Below, one piece after another: positions 8,360 through 15,590 of a DNA stretch of 64,000 nucleotides. Below the pieces are notes generated by a model that saw only the letters and a list, made by a program, of their open reading frames with translations, searched no databases and had not been told where the DNA came from. A program made the translations under genes and the position numbers. The stretch comes from PALSA-911 sp963743035 (GTDB lineage Bacteria > Pseudomonadota > Alphaproteobacteria > Acetobacterales > Acetobacteraceae), in contig CAVUOB010000001.1 in assembly GCA_963743035.1 (NCBI GenBank), positions 124,001 to 188,000 on the forward strand, read 5' to 3'. How positions within the stretch are numbered: position 1 is the first letter of the stretch; each line of letters opens with the position of its first letter.

Positions 8360-9231
8360 CACGCCGTCTCCCGCGCCCAGCGCCGCTCAAACTCCCACAC
8401 GGCCGGGAAGCCCATCAACTCGCACATGCGCTGGAAGCCATAGCTCTCGCTCGCGGGCAGCGCGTTGCTGTCGCCGTGGCGGTGCAGATGTGCGTACACC
8501 CGCTCCAGCGCAGCACTGGCAGCGAGGAAGCCGACTGCGGGATAGATGGCGATGGCATAGCCGATTTTGGCCAGTTGCGCGGCCGGCAGGATCGGCGTGC
8601 GGCCGCCCTCGACGTTATTGGCCAGCAGTGGCGCGTCGATTTCCTGGCCGATGCGTTTCATCTCGTCCTCGGTCTCGGGGCTTTCGATGAAGACGATGTC
8701 GGCGCCGGCCCGGCGGTAGAGCTGGCCGCGGCGGATGGCTTCGTCGAGGCCAAGGCTGGTCCGCGCATCGGTGCGGGCAATGATGAGGAAGTTCGGATCC
8801 TTGCGCGCGTCCACGGCAACTTCGATCTTCAACGCCATCTCGTTGCCGGGAATGACCCGGCGGCCCGGCGTGTGGCCGCATTTCTTCGGCACCTCCTGAT
8901 CCTCGATCTGGATCGCGGTGATGCCGGCCGCCTCGTAGCCCATGACGGTGTGGCGCACATTCAGCAGTCCACCATAGCCGGTATCGGCGTCGGCGATGAC
9001 CGGGGTGTGGCATGACCGGGCGAAGCACCCCATGCGGGCCACCATGTCGGTATAGGTCGCGACGCCGGCATCGGCGATGCCGAGATGGGAGGCGACAGTG
9101 CCGAAGCCGGTGGCATACAGCGCGGGGAATCCCATGCCGTCGGCCACCCGTGCCGAGATCATGTCGAAGATGCCGGGTGCCACGACGAGGCGCCGTGCCT
9201 CGAGCGCCGCCTTCAGGCGTGGGTCAGCCAT
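8359..9231 (-). CDS. Isocitrate lyase/PEP mutase superfamily protein
   Basis: A 290-aa TIM-barrel lyase of the ICL/PEP-mutase superfamily (2-methylisocitrate lyase, oxaloacetate hydrolase, phosphonopyruvate hydrolase relatives). The metal-binding DADTGYGG is at 81-88 and the catalytic-loop KKCGH at 116-120, where the cysteine is that of true lyases. E-D-Q and A-R-T-D-A are also present. I chose ATG 9231 (MADPRLK), preceded by GGAGGAAACTGCAC; the in-frame sequence upstream is not family-like. It is coupled to the isochorismatase-like gene. It probably splits a C-C bond in a 2-hydroxy or 2-methyl dicarboxylate. Confidence 0.88.
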   Translation of the reverse strand: MADPRLKAALEARRLVVAPGIFDMISARVADGMGFPALYATGFGTVASHLGIADAGVATYTDMVARMGCFARSCHTPVIADADTGYGGLLNVRHTVMGYEAAGITAIQIEDQEVPKKCGHTPGRRVIPGNEMALKIEVAVDARKDPNFLIIARTDARTSLGLDEAIRRGQLYRRAGADIVFIESPETEDEMKRIGQEIDAPLLANNVEGGRTPILPAAQLAKIGYAIAIYPAVGFLAASAALERVYAHLHRHGDSNALPASESYGFQRMCELMGFPAVWEFERRWARETA

Positions 9232-9376
9232 GTGCAGTTTCCTCCGTAATGCGAGCAGCCGCGGGAGCGGCGCGGATAGGGTGGTGCCGGATCGCCGGCA
9301 CCCGGGATGGCCGGGATTTCCGCGCGAGGCGGAGTTGGAAAGCTGGCGCCGCTGTGGCGCCAGCGCCTCCAAACGG

Positions 9377-10687
9377 TCAGCGAGCCGATCGTTCATCCGA
9401 TGGCAGGATCGCTGTTTCTCCAGCCTCTTCGCGGCGCAGGAGCAGGACGAACATGCCGGCGACCAGCAGAGCGCATGCCATCACGATAAGGCCGCCGGAG
9501 AAGCTGCCGGTGAGGTCTTTCAGCAAGCCGATGATGTAGGGACCGGCAAAGCCGCTAAGATTGGCGACGGAGTTGATGAGAGCCAGGCCGCCGGCCGCCG
9601 CGGCCCCACTGAGGAACGCGGGAGGAACCGACCAGAACAGGCCCAACGCCGACCAGATGCCGCAAGCCGCCACGCCGATGAAGATCATCGTCGGCACGGG
9701 ATCGGAGCTTATCGCCGCGGCGAACAATCCGGCGGCGCCCACGGCGGTGGAGATGGCCAGATGCCAGCGGCGCTCGCCGGTGCGATCGGAATGGAGGCCG
9801 ACGATCACCATCGAAATGCCTGCCAGGACGAAGGGCGCAGCTGCGACGAAGCCGACATTGAGGATTGTGACATTGGTCAGCTGCTTCACGATCTGCGGCA
9901 GCCAGAGCACGAGGCCATAGATCGCCAGGCCGATGCAGAATTCGATCGCGGACAGACCCCAGACCTTGCCCGAGCGGAGTGCCGGCCAAAGCCCGGTAAT
10001 GCCGTGCTCGGTCTTTCTCGTGTCCTCCCGCGCAAGGCGCGCCACCAGCCAATTGCGCTGCGCCGGCGTGAGCCATGCCGCGTCCTGCGGCTTATCGGTA
10101 AGATAGAAGAAGATCCAGATGCCGATGAGCACGGCCGGCAGGCCTTCCAGGATGAACAGCCATTGCCAGCTCCGCAGGCCCATCATGTCCCCAAGCGACA
10201 GAATGGCGGTGGATACCGGACCGCCCACGATGATCGAGACCGTGGTGGCGGCGAGGAAGAACGAGGTTGCCTTGGCGCGATCCTCGGGCGGGAACCAGTA
10301 GGTCATATAGAGGAAGACGCCGGGCACCAGCCCCGCCTCGCATATGCCGAGCAGGAAGCGCAGAACGAAGAAGGAGGTCGCGTCATAGGTCCAGGCCGTC
10401 GCGACGGAAACGATTCCCCAGCTTATCATGATGCGCGCGATCCAGCGTCGCGCGCCGAACCGGGCGAGCGCCAGGTTGCTCGGTATTTCAACGACAAAGT
10501 ATCCGATGAAAAAGATCCCGGCGCCGAGGCCGTAGATTGCTGCCGTGAAGCCGAGATCATGGTTCATCTGGAGGGCGGCAAAGCCGACATTCACGCGGTC
10601 GAGGAAATTGATGATGTAGATGAGACCGAGGCACGGGAGCAGCCGCCATGCCACCCGCCGCATTGTCTGTCGACCCAGAGCCTCCAT
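9377..10687 (-). CDS. MFS transporter, anion:cation symporter (ACS) type
   Basis: A 436-aa major facilitator with twelve predicted membrane helices. The first helix holds IYIINFLDRVNVGFA, a standard ACS-family motif, followed by G-Y-F-V-V-E-I-P-S-N and RFLLGICEAGLVPG in helices 2 and 4. ACS transporters import organic anions such as hexuronates, phthalate, tartrate or 4-hydroxyphenylacetate by proton symport. It is divergent from the cupin gene across 232 bases that contain two related operator-like palindromes, so it is likely controlled with the cupin/oxygenase operon, probably by the GntR protein at 12996. The imported compound is likely the substrate of that operon. Confidence 0.88.
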   Translation of the reverse strand: MEALGRQTMRRVAWRLLPCLGLIYIINFLDRVNVGFAALQMNHDLGFTAAIYGLGAGIFFIGYFVVEIPSNLALARFGARRWIARIMISWGIVSVATAWTYDATSFFVLRFLLGICEAGLVPGVFLYMTYWFPPEDRAKATSFFLAATTVSIIVGGPVSTAILSLGDMMGLRSWQWLFILEGLPAVLIGIWIFFYLTDKPQDAAWLTPAQRNWLVARLAREDTRKTEHGITGLWPALRSGKVWGLSAIEFCIGLAIYGLVLWLPQIVKQLTNVTILNVGFVAAAPFVLAGISMVIVGLHSDRTGERRWHLAISTAVGAAGLFAAAISSDPVPTMIFIGVAACGIWSALGLFWSVPPAFLSGAAAAGGLALINSVANLSGFAGPYIIGLLKDLTGSFSGGLIVMACALLVAGMFVLLLRREEAGETAILPSDERSAR

Positions 10688-10713
10688 GTCCTAAACCCTT
10701 CCTTGGCGCATGA

Positions 10714-10725
10714 TTGTGTACATTG
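10714..10725. promoter_or_regulatory. Candidate GntR-family operator 1 (TTGTGTACATTG)
   Basis: This site lies 27 bases before the MFS transporter start and matches operator 2 at 10 of 12 positions, with the same phase. It has a TGTACA core. FCD-type GntR regulators of the VanR/FadR group bind short palindromes like TTGTATACAA, and a gene for such a regulator is at 12996. Confidence 0.5.
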
Positions 10726-10874
10726 TTGGATGACGGCGGGCTGCGAGGCGCGCTGTCCGCGGCAACCGAAACCATTCGTATCTCACTTCAAAGCGTTTAA
10801 CAACAGGATTTCCGCCATAGTTGGAACTTCGCCGTGCCGGGTCCGCCGAAACGATTGACGTCGCCTTGGTCCAG

Positions 10875-10886
10875 TTGTATACAATG
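10875..10886. promoter_or_regulatory. Candidate GntR-family operator 2 (TTGTATACAATG)
   Basis: A perfect 10-bp palindrome TTGTATACAA (10875-10884), 35 bases before the cupin start. The same pattern recurs at 10714, near the divergent MFS gene. Together they would allow one regulator to control both arms. Confidence 0.6.
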
Positions 10887-10919
10887 ATCCATTCAAACAG
10901 AGTGGAAGGGGCTCCGACG

Positions 10920-11303
10920 ATGACTTCGGCTCGCAGGCTTCAATCGACCAATCGATTCTTCGCCGCTTCGGCGGACGTTCCCCCTGAGAAGATCACCTCC
11001 GTGGAGGGCGTGAGCGAGCACGGAGATCTCCTGGTCAAGAAACTCCTGGTCGGCGACGAGATCCTGATGCTCGAGGTGTTTCGCGGCAAAGGGCTGATCG
11101 ATCCCGTGCACAAGCACATGGATCACGAATCCATGGCCTATCTGATCAGCGGCAAGCTGCGCCTTGTCATCGGCGGCCAGGAATTCATCGCCGGCCCCGG
11201 CTCTGCGTGGATGCATCCCGTCGGCGTCGAGCATTTCAGCGAGGCGCTCGAAGAATGCCATCAGATCGAGATCAAGACCCCGCCCATGAAGACCTGGGAG
11301 TAG
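10920..11303 (+). CDS. Cupin domain-containing protein
   Basis: A 127-aa single-domain cupin. The first cupin motif has metal ligands H64, H66, E70 (PVHKHMDHES), and the second has H99/H105 (MHPVGVEHF). Single cupins may be small dioxygenases, isomerases or sensors. ATG 10920 follows GGAAGGGG; longer in-frame starts are not supported. It is the first gene of a four-gene run (cupin, oxygenase, isomerase-like, GntR) and its promoter region holds a palindromic operator. It may act on the same substrate as the oxygenase that follows; which reaction is not evident. Confidence 0.8.
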   Translation: MTSARRLQSTNRFFAASADVPPEKITSVEGVSEHGDLLVKKLLVGDEILMLEVFRGKGLIDPVHKHMDHESMAYLISGKLRLVIGGQEFIAGPGSAWMHPVGVEHFSEALEECHQIEIKTPPMKTWE

Positions 11304-11429
11304 TGCCGGGAAATTAGTGCCGGGGGCTGGCGCTCGCATCCGGGTGCGCCGGGATGCGGGCCGGCTGCCAGGGATCAGCCATCGGAAATCGGGTGGCCTT
11401 TAACTCATCAATGCCAGAAAGTAGTCGCC

Positions 11430-12221
11430 ATGATTTCACGTCCGAAATGGTCCAGCAATGAGGCAGTCGAGCTCAATCGCGAAAGCCTCGCAGCACTGCT
11501 GGCGGATGAAATTCCGGCTATCCGGATCCGCAACTTCGCAACACCGCAGGAATGCGGCGCTTTCACCCAGGCGGTGGAGCGCGTCGGGCTGAACTACTAC
11601 AGCGTCGCGCGCCGCATCGGCTATATCGGCATGGCCCAGTACGAATATCGCTGGAACCGCCCGAAGGAAGAGTATTTTCGCGACGTGCCCGTGGCCAACC
11701 AGAAGAAGGACAGGGTGCTCCACGAATCCTTCAATGCCGTGCAGCGCCTGATCGATCGGCTGACGGAGCATTATGATGCCGGCCGGGTCGGCATTGCCGA
11801 GGAGGAGCTGGGTGCCTATTATGCCGGCATCATCCGGCAGGCTTCGGATGGAGTGGACCTGCATGCCGATTTCGCGCCGTTCAACGCGCCGCATTACCTG
11901 ATCGGCACGATTGATGCCCAGCTCGGATGGAATTTCTATGCCGAGGAACTTGTCGCCGGCGGTCAAACGACCGTTCATCACGCGCCCTGGACGCCGGAAA
12001 TGAAGCCAGGCGAGATCCCGCAAAGCTATAACCTGCCGCGTGACGTTGTGGACGGCGCGGAGACGTTCACCTTCGCGCCCAATGCGGGTGACGTGGTGAT
12101 TTTCAACACCCGCAACCCGCACGAAATCGCCGGCGGCGAGGCAGCGCCCGGGCGCGAGCGCATCTCCATCGGCTCGTTCATCGGCCGCCTGCCGGACCGA
12201 AACCTTGTGATGTGGGCCTGA
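11430..12221 (+). CDS. 2-oxoglutarate/Fe(II)-dependent oxygenase-like protein
   Basis: A 263-aa protein with the double-stranded beta-helix iron ligands in the right order: H145 and D147 (GVDLHADFAP), H231 (TRNPHEIAGG), and R244 as the 2-oxoglutarate anchor (ERISIGSF). The sequence between is unlike TauD or prolyl-hydroxylase families that I recognise. It probably hydroxylates a small molecule in the cytoplasm. It starts 126 bases after the cupin and ends 6 bases before the isomerase-like gene, so it is in the same operon. The ribosome binding site (AGAAAG) is modest. Confidence 0.75.
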   Translation: MISRPKWSSNEAVELNRESLAALLADEIPAIRIRNFATPQECGAFTQAVERVGLNYYSVARRIGYIGMAQYEYRWNRPKEEYFRDVPVANQKKDRVLHESFNAVQRLIDRLTEHYDAGRVGIAEEELGAYYAGIIRQASDGVDLHADFAPFNAPHYLIGTIDAQLGWNFYAEELVAGGQTTVHHAPWTPEMKPGEIPQSYNLPRDVVDGAETFTFAPNAGDVVIFNTRNPHEIAGGEAAPGRERISIGSFIGRLPDRNLVMWA

Positions 12222-12227
12222 ATTATC

Positions 12228-12971
12228 ATGACCGACGCGCTTGGATGGCGAAGGAAGTTCGGCGTTCTGGTCCCCTCGACCAACACCAGCGTGCAGCCGG
12301 AATTCGACGGCATGCGGCCGCCGGGCGTGACCAATCACATTAGCCGGATCGCCATTCCGAATATTCCGCTGCGCAATGATGACGATTTCAGCGAGCTGAT
12401 CCGGTTGATTGAATCGGCGCAGATCGCGGCGGTCGACAGCATCATGTCCTGCGAGCCGGATCACCTGGTGCTCGGCATTTCGGCGGAGACCTTCTGGGAC
12501 GGACTCGATGCCAGCAGGCGTCTGAAGGAAAGCCTGATCGAGCGGACGGGGCTGCAGGTTTCGACCGGAGCGGATGCCTGTCGCGTGGTGCTGGAGCTGT
12601 TTGGCGCCAGACGCATCGCCGTCATCACGCCGTACCAGCCTGTGGGCGACCGCAATGTCGTCCGTTTCTTCGGCGAATGCGGCTTTGACGTGGCGCGGAT
12701 CCACGGGCTGAAATGCGAAAGCCCCGTGCACATCGCTCACGTGCAGGAATCCGAGCTCCGCGACGTGATCCTTCGGCTGGACGGTGACGACGTGGATGCC
12801 ATCGTCCAGGTCGGCACCAATCTCGCAATGGCGCGACTGGCGGGCCAGGCGGAGACCTGGCTCAACAAGCCGGTGATCGCGATCAACACGGCGATCTTCT
12901 GGCACGCCCTGCGGACCAATGATATTCAGGACAAGATCCCGGGATGGGGATCGCTGCTGCTTCGCCACTGA
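12228..12971 (+). CDS. Maleate isomerase/arylmalonate decarboxylase-like protein lacking the usual cysteines
   Basis: A 247-aa protein of the Asp/Glu/hydantoin racemase superfamily, closest in layout to maleate cis-trans isomerase: GVLVPSTNTSVQPEF at the N-terminus, V-I-T-P-Y in the middle and a C-terminal W-G-x-L-L. Maleate isomerases use two cysteines, one in each half. Here the equivalent places read LGISAE (S85) and QVGTNLA (T197). The protein may therefore catalyse something else, for example a decarboxylation or hydrolysis, or be inactive. It lies between the oxygenase and the regulator, 6 bases after the former. The alignment was done by eye. Confidence 0.75.
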   Translation: MTDALGWRRKFGVLVPSTNTSVQPEFDGMRPPGVTNHISRIAIPNIPLRNDDDFSELIRLIESAQIAAVDSIMSCEPDHLVLGISAETFWDGLDASRRLKESLIERTGLQVSTGADACRVVLELFGARRIAVITPYQPVGDRNVVRFFGECGFDVARIHGLKCESPVHIAHVQESELRDVILRLDGDDVDAIVQVGTNLAMARLAGQAETWLNKPVIAINTAIFWHALRTNDIQDKIPGWGSLLLRH

Positions 12972-12995
12972 ATGCCGATCGGAGGAAAACAGGGC

Positions 12996-13712
12996 ATGAG
13001 CCCGAGATCGGCCATTGCCAAGGCCTATGCGGCGATCCGCGCGGACATCCTTTCGGGCCGGCATCCGCCGGGCGGGCATCTGCGCGAGGAACAGCTGGCC
13101 GACGCGGTCGGGGTCAGTCGAACGCCGATCCGCGAGGCATTGCACAGGCTGGCGGCCGAGGGGCTGGCCACGTTTGTGCCCAATCATGGCGCGTTCGTCA
13201 GTTCCTGGACGTCGGAGGATCTGCGCAAGATCTTCGATCTCCGGGCGCTGCTGGAAAGTACCGCTGCCGCTCAGGCGGCGCCGCGGATGACGAAAGGGGA
13301 AACCCAGCGGCTGCGCGAGCTGGCAGCGCGCATGGAGCACCTCGCGGACAGCGGGACCGGGGAGTTCCTGGACCAGCTTGGCGAGCTCAACCGCCAGTTC
13401 CATGCAATCATCATGAAGACCGCGGATAACGAGCGGCTGGCCGGCAGCGTTGTCCGGACGATAGAGTTCCCGATCGTGCATCGCACGTTTCAGCGATACC
13501 GCGAGGCGGATCTTCGCCGCAGCCTGAACCATCATCGGGAATTGATCGATGCGTTCGAAGCGCATGACGGCGAATGGGCATCCGCTGTGATGCGGGCGCA
13601 TGTGCTGGCGGCCAAGCACGTGATCCTGTCGCCCTATGCCCGCGAGCGGGGCGAAGTTGCCCCAGGGGATCTGCCGTCCAAGGGCAAGGAGGCGTCGCCG
13701 AAGGCGCGATGA
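12996..13712 (+). CDS. GntR family transcriptional regulator, FCD (FadR/VanR) subfamily
   Basis: A 238-aa regulator with a GntR winged helix at about residues 8-70 (I-R-A-D-I-L-S-G-R, then VGVSRTPIREALHRLAAEG, the recognition helix) and an all-helical FCD ligand domain at about 85-215. Metal/ligand residues of FCD are present: Asp in F-D-L-R-A-L-L-E, His in RQFHAII, His in HHRELIDAF and His in MRAHV. I chose ATG 12996, preceded by CGGAGGAAAACAGGGC; an ATG at 12972 lacks a ribosome site. It probably represses the cupin operon and the MFS gene through the TTGTATACAA-type sites, with the pathway substrate as inducer. This is inference from position. Confidence 0.88.
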   Translation: MSPRSAIAKAYAAIRADILSGRHPPGGHLREEQLADAVGVSRTPIREALHRLAAEGLATFVPNHGAFVSSWTSEDLRKIFDLRALLESTAAAQAAPRMTKGETQRLRELAARMEHLADSGTGEFLDQLGELNRQFHAIIMKTADNERLAGSVVRTIEFPIVHRTFQRYREADLRRSLNHHRELIDAFEAHDGEWASAVMRAHVLAAKHVILSPYARERGEVAPGDLPSKGKEASPKAR

Positions 13713-13986
13713 ACGCTTTGTGTCCGGCCGCGCGAAACCGGGAGCGGGAACGGCCTGGAGTTTTGGCGAAAACCTTGAAATACTTTCCCAGATCCTTTGG
13801 CCGGGATGGCCCGTTCCCGGGGTGTCTGCGCGGCGGCAGCATTGCCCGAGGAAGGGGGCTGCGCTGATTGGTCCAATGTCAGTGCGCGCGGAGGGTTAGG
13901 GAACGGAACGAATGCATCCATAACGCGAGCAACCTTTGTAGTTGAACCGCGTTTGGTGGGTAGATCCCTTGGACAGGAGGCGGAGG

Positions 13987-14592
13987 ATGACGCCATCCAG
14001 GCCGACCCGACGCGAACTTCTCGGCACCGCGGCCGGCCTGTCGGTGCTGCCGATATTTCCCCCCAGCATTCGTCCAGGGCAGGCTGCGAGCCCTGGACAT
14101 GGGACGGAAGTGCTGCCGGCAACGACCAGCGTTGCGTTTCATCTCAACGGCGAAGTCCGGACGTTCGACATCGAGCCGCGGACGACGCTGCTCGATCTGC
14201 TGCGTGAGCAGACGGAGCATACCGGGACCAAGAAGGGCTGCGATCTCGGTGCGTGCGGCGCGTGCACGGTGCTGCTGGACGGCAACCGCGTGTTGGCCTG
14301 CCTGACGCTGGCGGCGCGCTGCCGGGACAAGGCGATCACGACCATCGAGGGCCTGGCCACGGGCGATGACCTGCACCCCATGCAGGCCGCCTTCCTGCAT
14401 CACGACGCGTTCCAGTGCGGCTATTGCACGCCCGGCCAGATCATTTCGGCGGTCGCGCTGGTGAAGGAGGGGCATACCGGCTCCGACGAGGAGATACGCG
14501 AGTGGATGAGCGGCAATATCTGCCGTTGCGGCGCCTATCCGAACATCGTGGCCGCGATTCGGGAGGTGGCGCCGATCGAGCGAAAGGCCTGA
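13987..14592 (+). CDS. Periplasmic aldehyde oxidoreductase-type (2Fe-2S) small subunit, PaoA-like
   Basis: The iron-sulfur subunit of a three-subunit molybdenum hydroxylase, 201 aa. It has a Tat signal at the N-terminus (TRRELLG at 7-13 with a hydrophobic run to about 35). The plant-type 2Fe-2S cluster uses C85, C90, C93 and C105; the second cluster uses C144, C147, C179 and C181 (CGYC and CRCG). AGGAGGCGGAGG directly precedes the ATG. It passes electrons from the Mo site to FAD. The three genes are closely spaced (3 and 23 bases). A 274-base gap upstream without a gene probably holds their promoter. Confidence 0.9.
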   Translation: MTPSRPTRRELLGTAAGLSVLPIFPPSIRPGQAASPGHGTEVLPATTSVAFHLNGEVRTFDIEPRTTLLDLLREQTEHTGTKKGCDLGACGACTVLLDGNRVLACLTLAARCRDKAITTIEGLATGDDLHPMQAAFLHHDAFQCGYCTPGQIISAVALVKEGHTGSDEEIREWMSGNICRCGAYPNIVAAIREVAPIERKA

Positions 14593-14595
14593 CCC

Positions 14596-15567
14596 ATGCA
14601 GGATTTTTCCCTCGTGCAGGCCGGAGTTCCCGGCCGGTCCGGTCCGGTGGAAGCCGGCAGTGCGTTTATCGCGGGGGGCACCGATCTCCTGCAGTTGATG
14701 AAGAACGGCGCCATTTCTCCCTTCCGGCTGGTGGACCTGGCCGGGTTGGATCTGCGGGCCATATCCGTTTCTTCGGATGCTCTGCACCTCGGCGCATTGG
14801 CGACGATGGCTGAGGTGGCCGCACACCCGGCGGTGCGGACCGGGTGGCCGATGATCGCGCAGGCGCTGCTGCAATCGGCGTCGCCGCAGATCCGCAACAT
14901 GGGAACCATGGGCGGCAACCTGCTGCAGCGCACGCGTTGCAATTATTTTCGCGACCCCGGTTTTGCCTGCAACAAGCGCGATCCCGGCTCCGGATGTCCG
15001 GCTATCGCCGGCGATAATCGTGAATTGGCGATCTTCGGCGGCAGCGATCAATGCATCGCAACCCATCCCTCCGACCTGCCGGTGGCACTGATGGCGCTGG
15101 ACGCGGTGGTGGAAACCGTGGCCACGGACGGGAAAACCCGCCGGCTGGCGTTGTCGGAATTCTACCGGCTGCCCGGAGCCACGCCGGAGATCGAGACGGC
15201 GCTGAGGCGCGGCGAGCTGATCGTTGGGATTTCGGTTCCGGCGAGCGAGGTGGCGCGGCGCTCCGTCTATATGAAGTTGCGAGACCGCGGCAGCTTCGCC
15301 TTTGCGCTGGTCTCCGCCGCGGTTGGGCTCGATATCGTCGAAGGCAGGATCCGCGAGGCCCGGGTGGCGCTGGGCGGTGTCGCGCCGATGCCATGGCGGC
15401 TGGCACAGGTCGAAGTGGCGCTGAAGGGGCGGGGCACCGGCGATGCGTCGTTTCAGGATGCAGTGAGGCAGGTGGCAGAGGGCGCCCGGGTTGCCAGCCA
15501 GAACGGCTTCAAGATCGAGTTGGCGCAACGCCTCCTGCAGCGCGCGCTGCAAACCGCAGCGGCCTGA
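14596..15567 (+). CDS. Molybdenum hydroxylase FAD subunit with extra Fe-S site, PaoB-like
   Basis: The FAD subunit of the xanthine dehydrogenase family, 323 aa. FAD-binding segments are FIAGGTDLL (24-32) and TMGGNLLQ (104-111). Cysteines at C115, C125, C134 and C153 (R-C-N-Y-F-R-D, CNKRDPGSGC, DQCIATHPSD) match the [4Fe-4S] site that marks PaoB/YagS among FAD subunits. This places the enzyme with the periplasmic aldehyde oxidoreductases rather than with cytosolic xanthine or CO dehydrogenases. It starts 3 bases after the small subunit. Confidence 0.88.
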   Translation: MQDFSLVQAGVPGRSGPVEAGSAFIAGGTDLLQLMKNGAISPFRLVDLAGLDLRAISVSSDALHLGALATMAEVAAHPAVRTGWPMIAQALLQSASPQIRNMGTMGGNLLQRTRCNYFRDPGFACNKRDPGSGCPAIAGDNRELAIFGGSDQCIATHPSDLPVALMALDAVVETVATDGKTRRLALSEFYRLPGATPEIETALRRGELIVGISVPASEVARRSVYMKLRDRGSFAFALVSAAVGLDIVEGRIREARVALGGVAPMPWRLAQVEVALKGRGTGDASFQDAVRQVAEGARVASQNGFKIELAQRLLQRALQTAAA

Positions 15568-15590
15568 TGAGGCGGCCCGAGGAGGCCAGC

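Noticed and set aside
13713..13986. Possible tRNA or operator in the gap before the Mo hydroxylase
   Set aside because: No cloverleaf signature such as GGTTCGA and no TTGTATACAA-type site was found.
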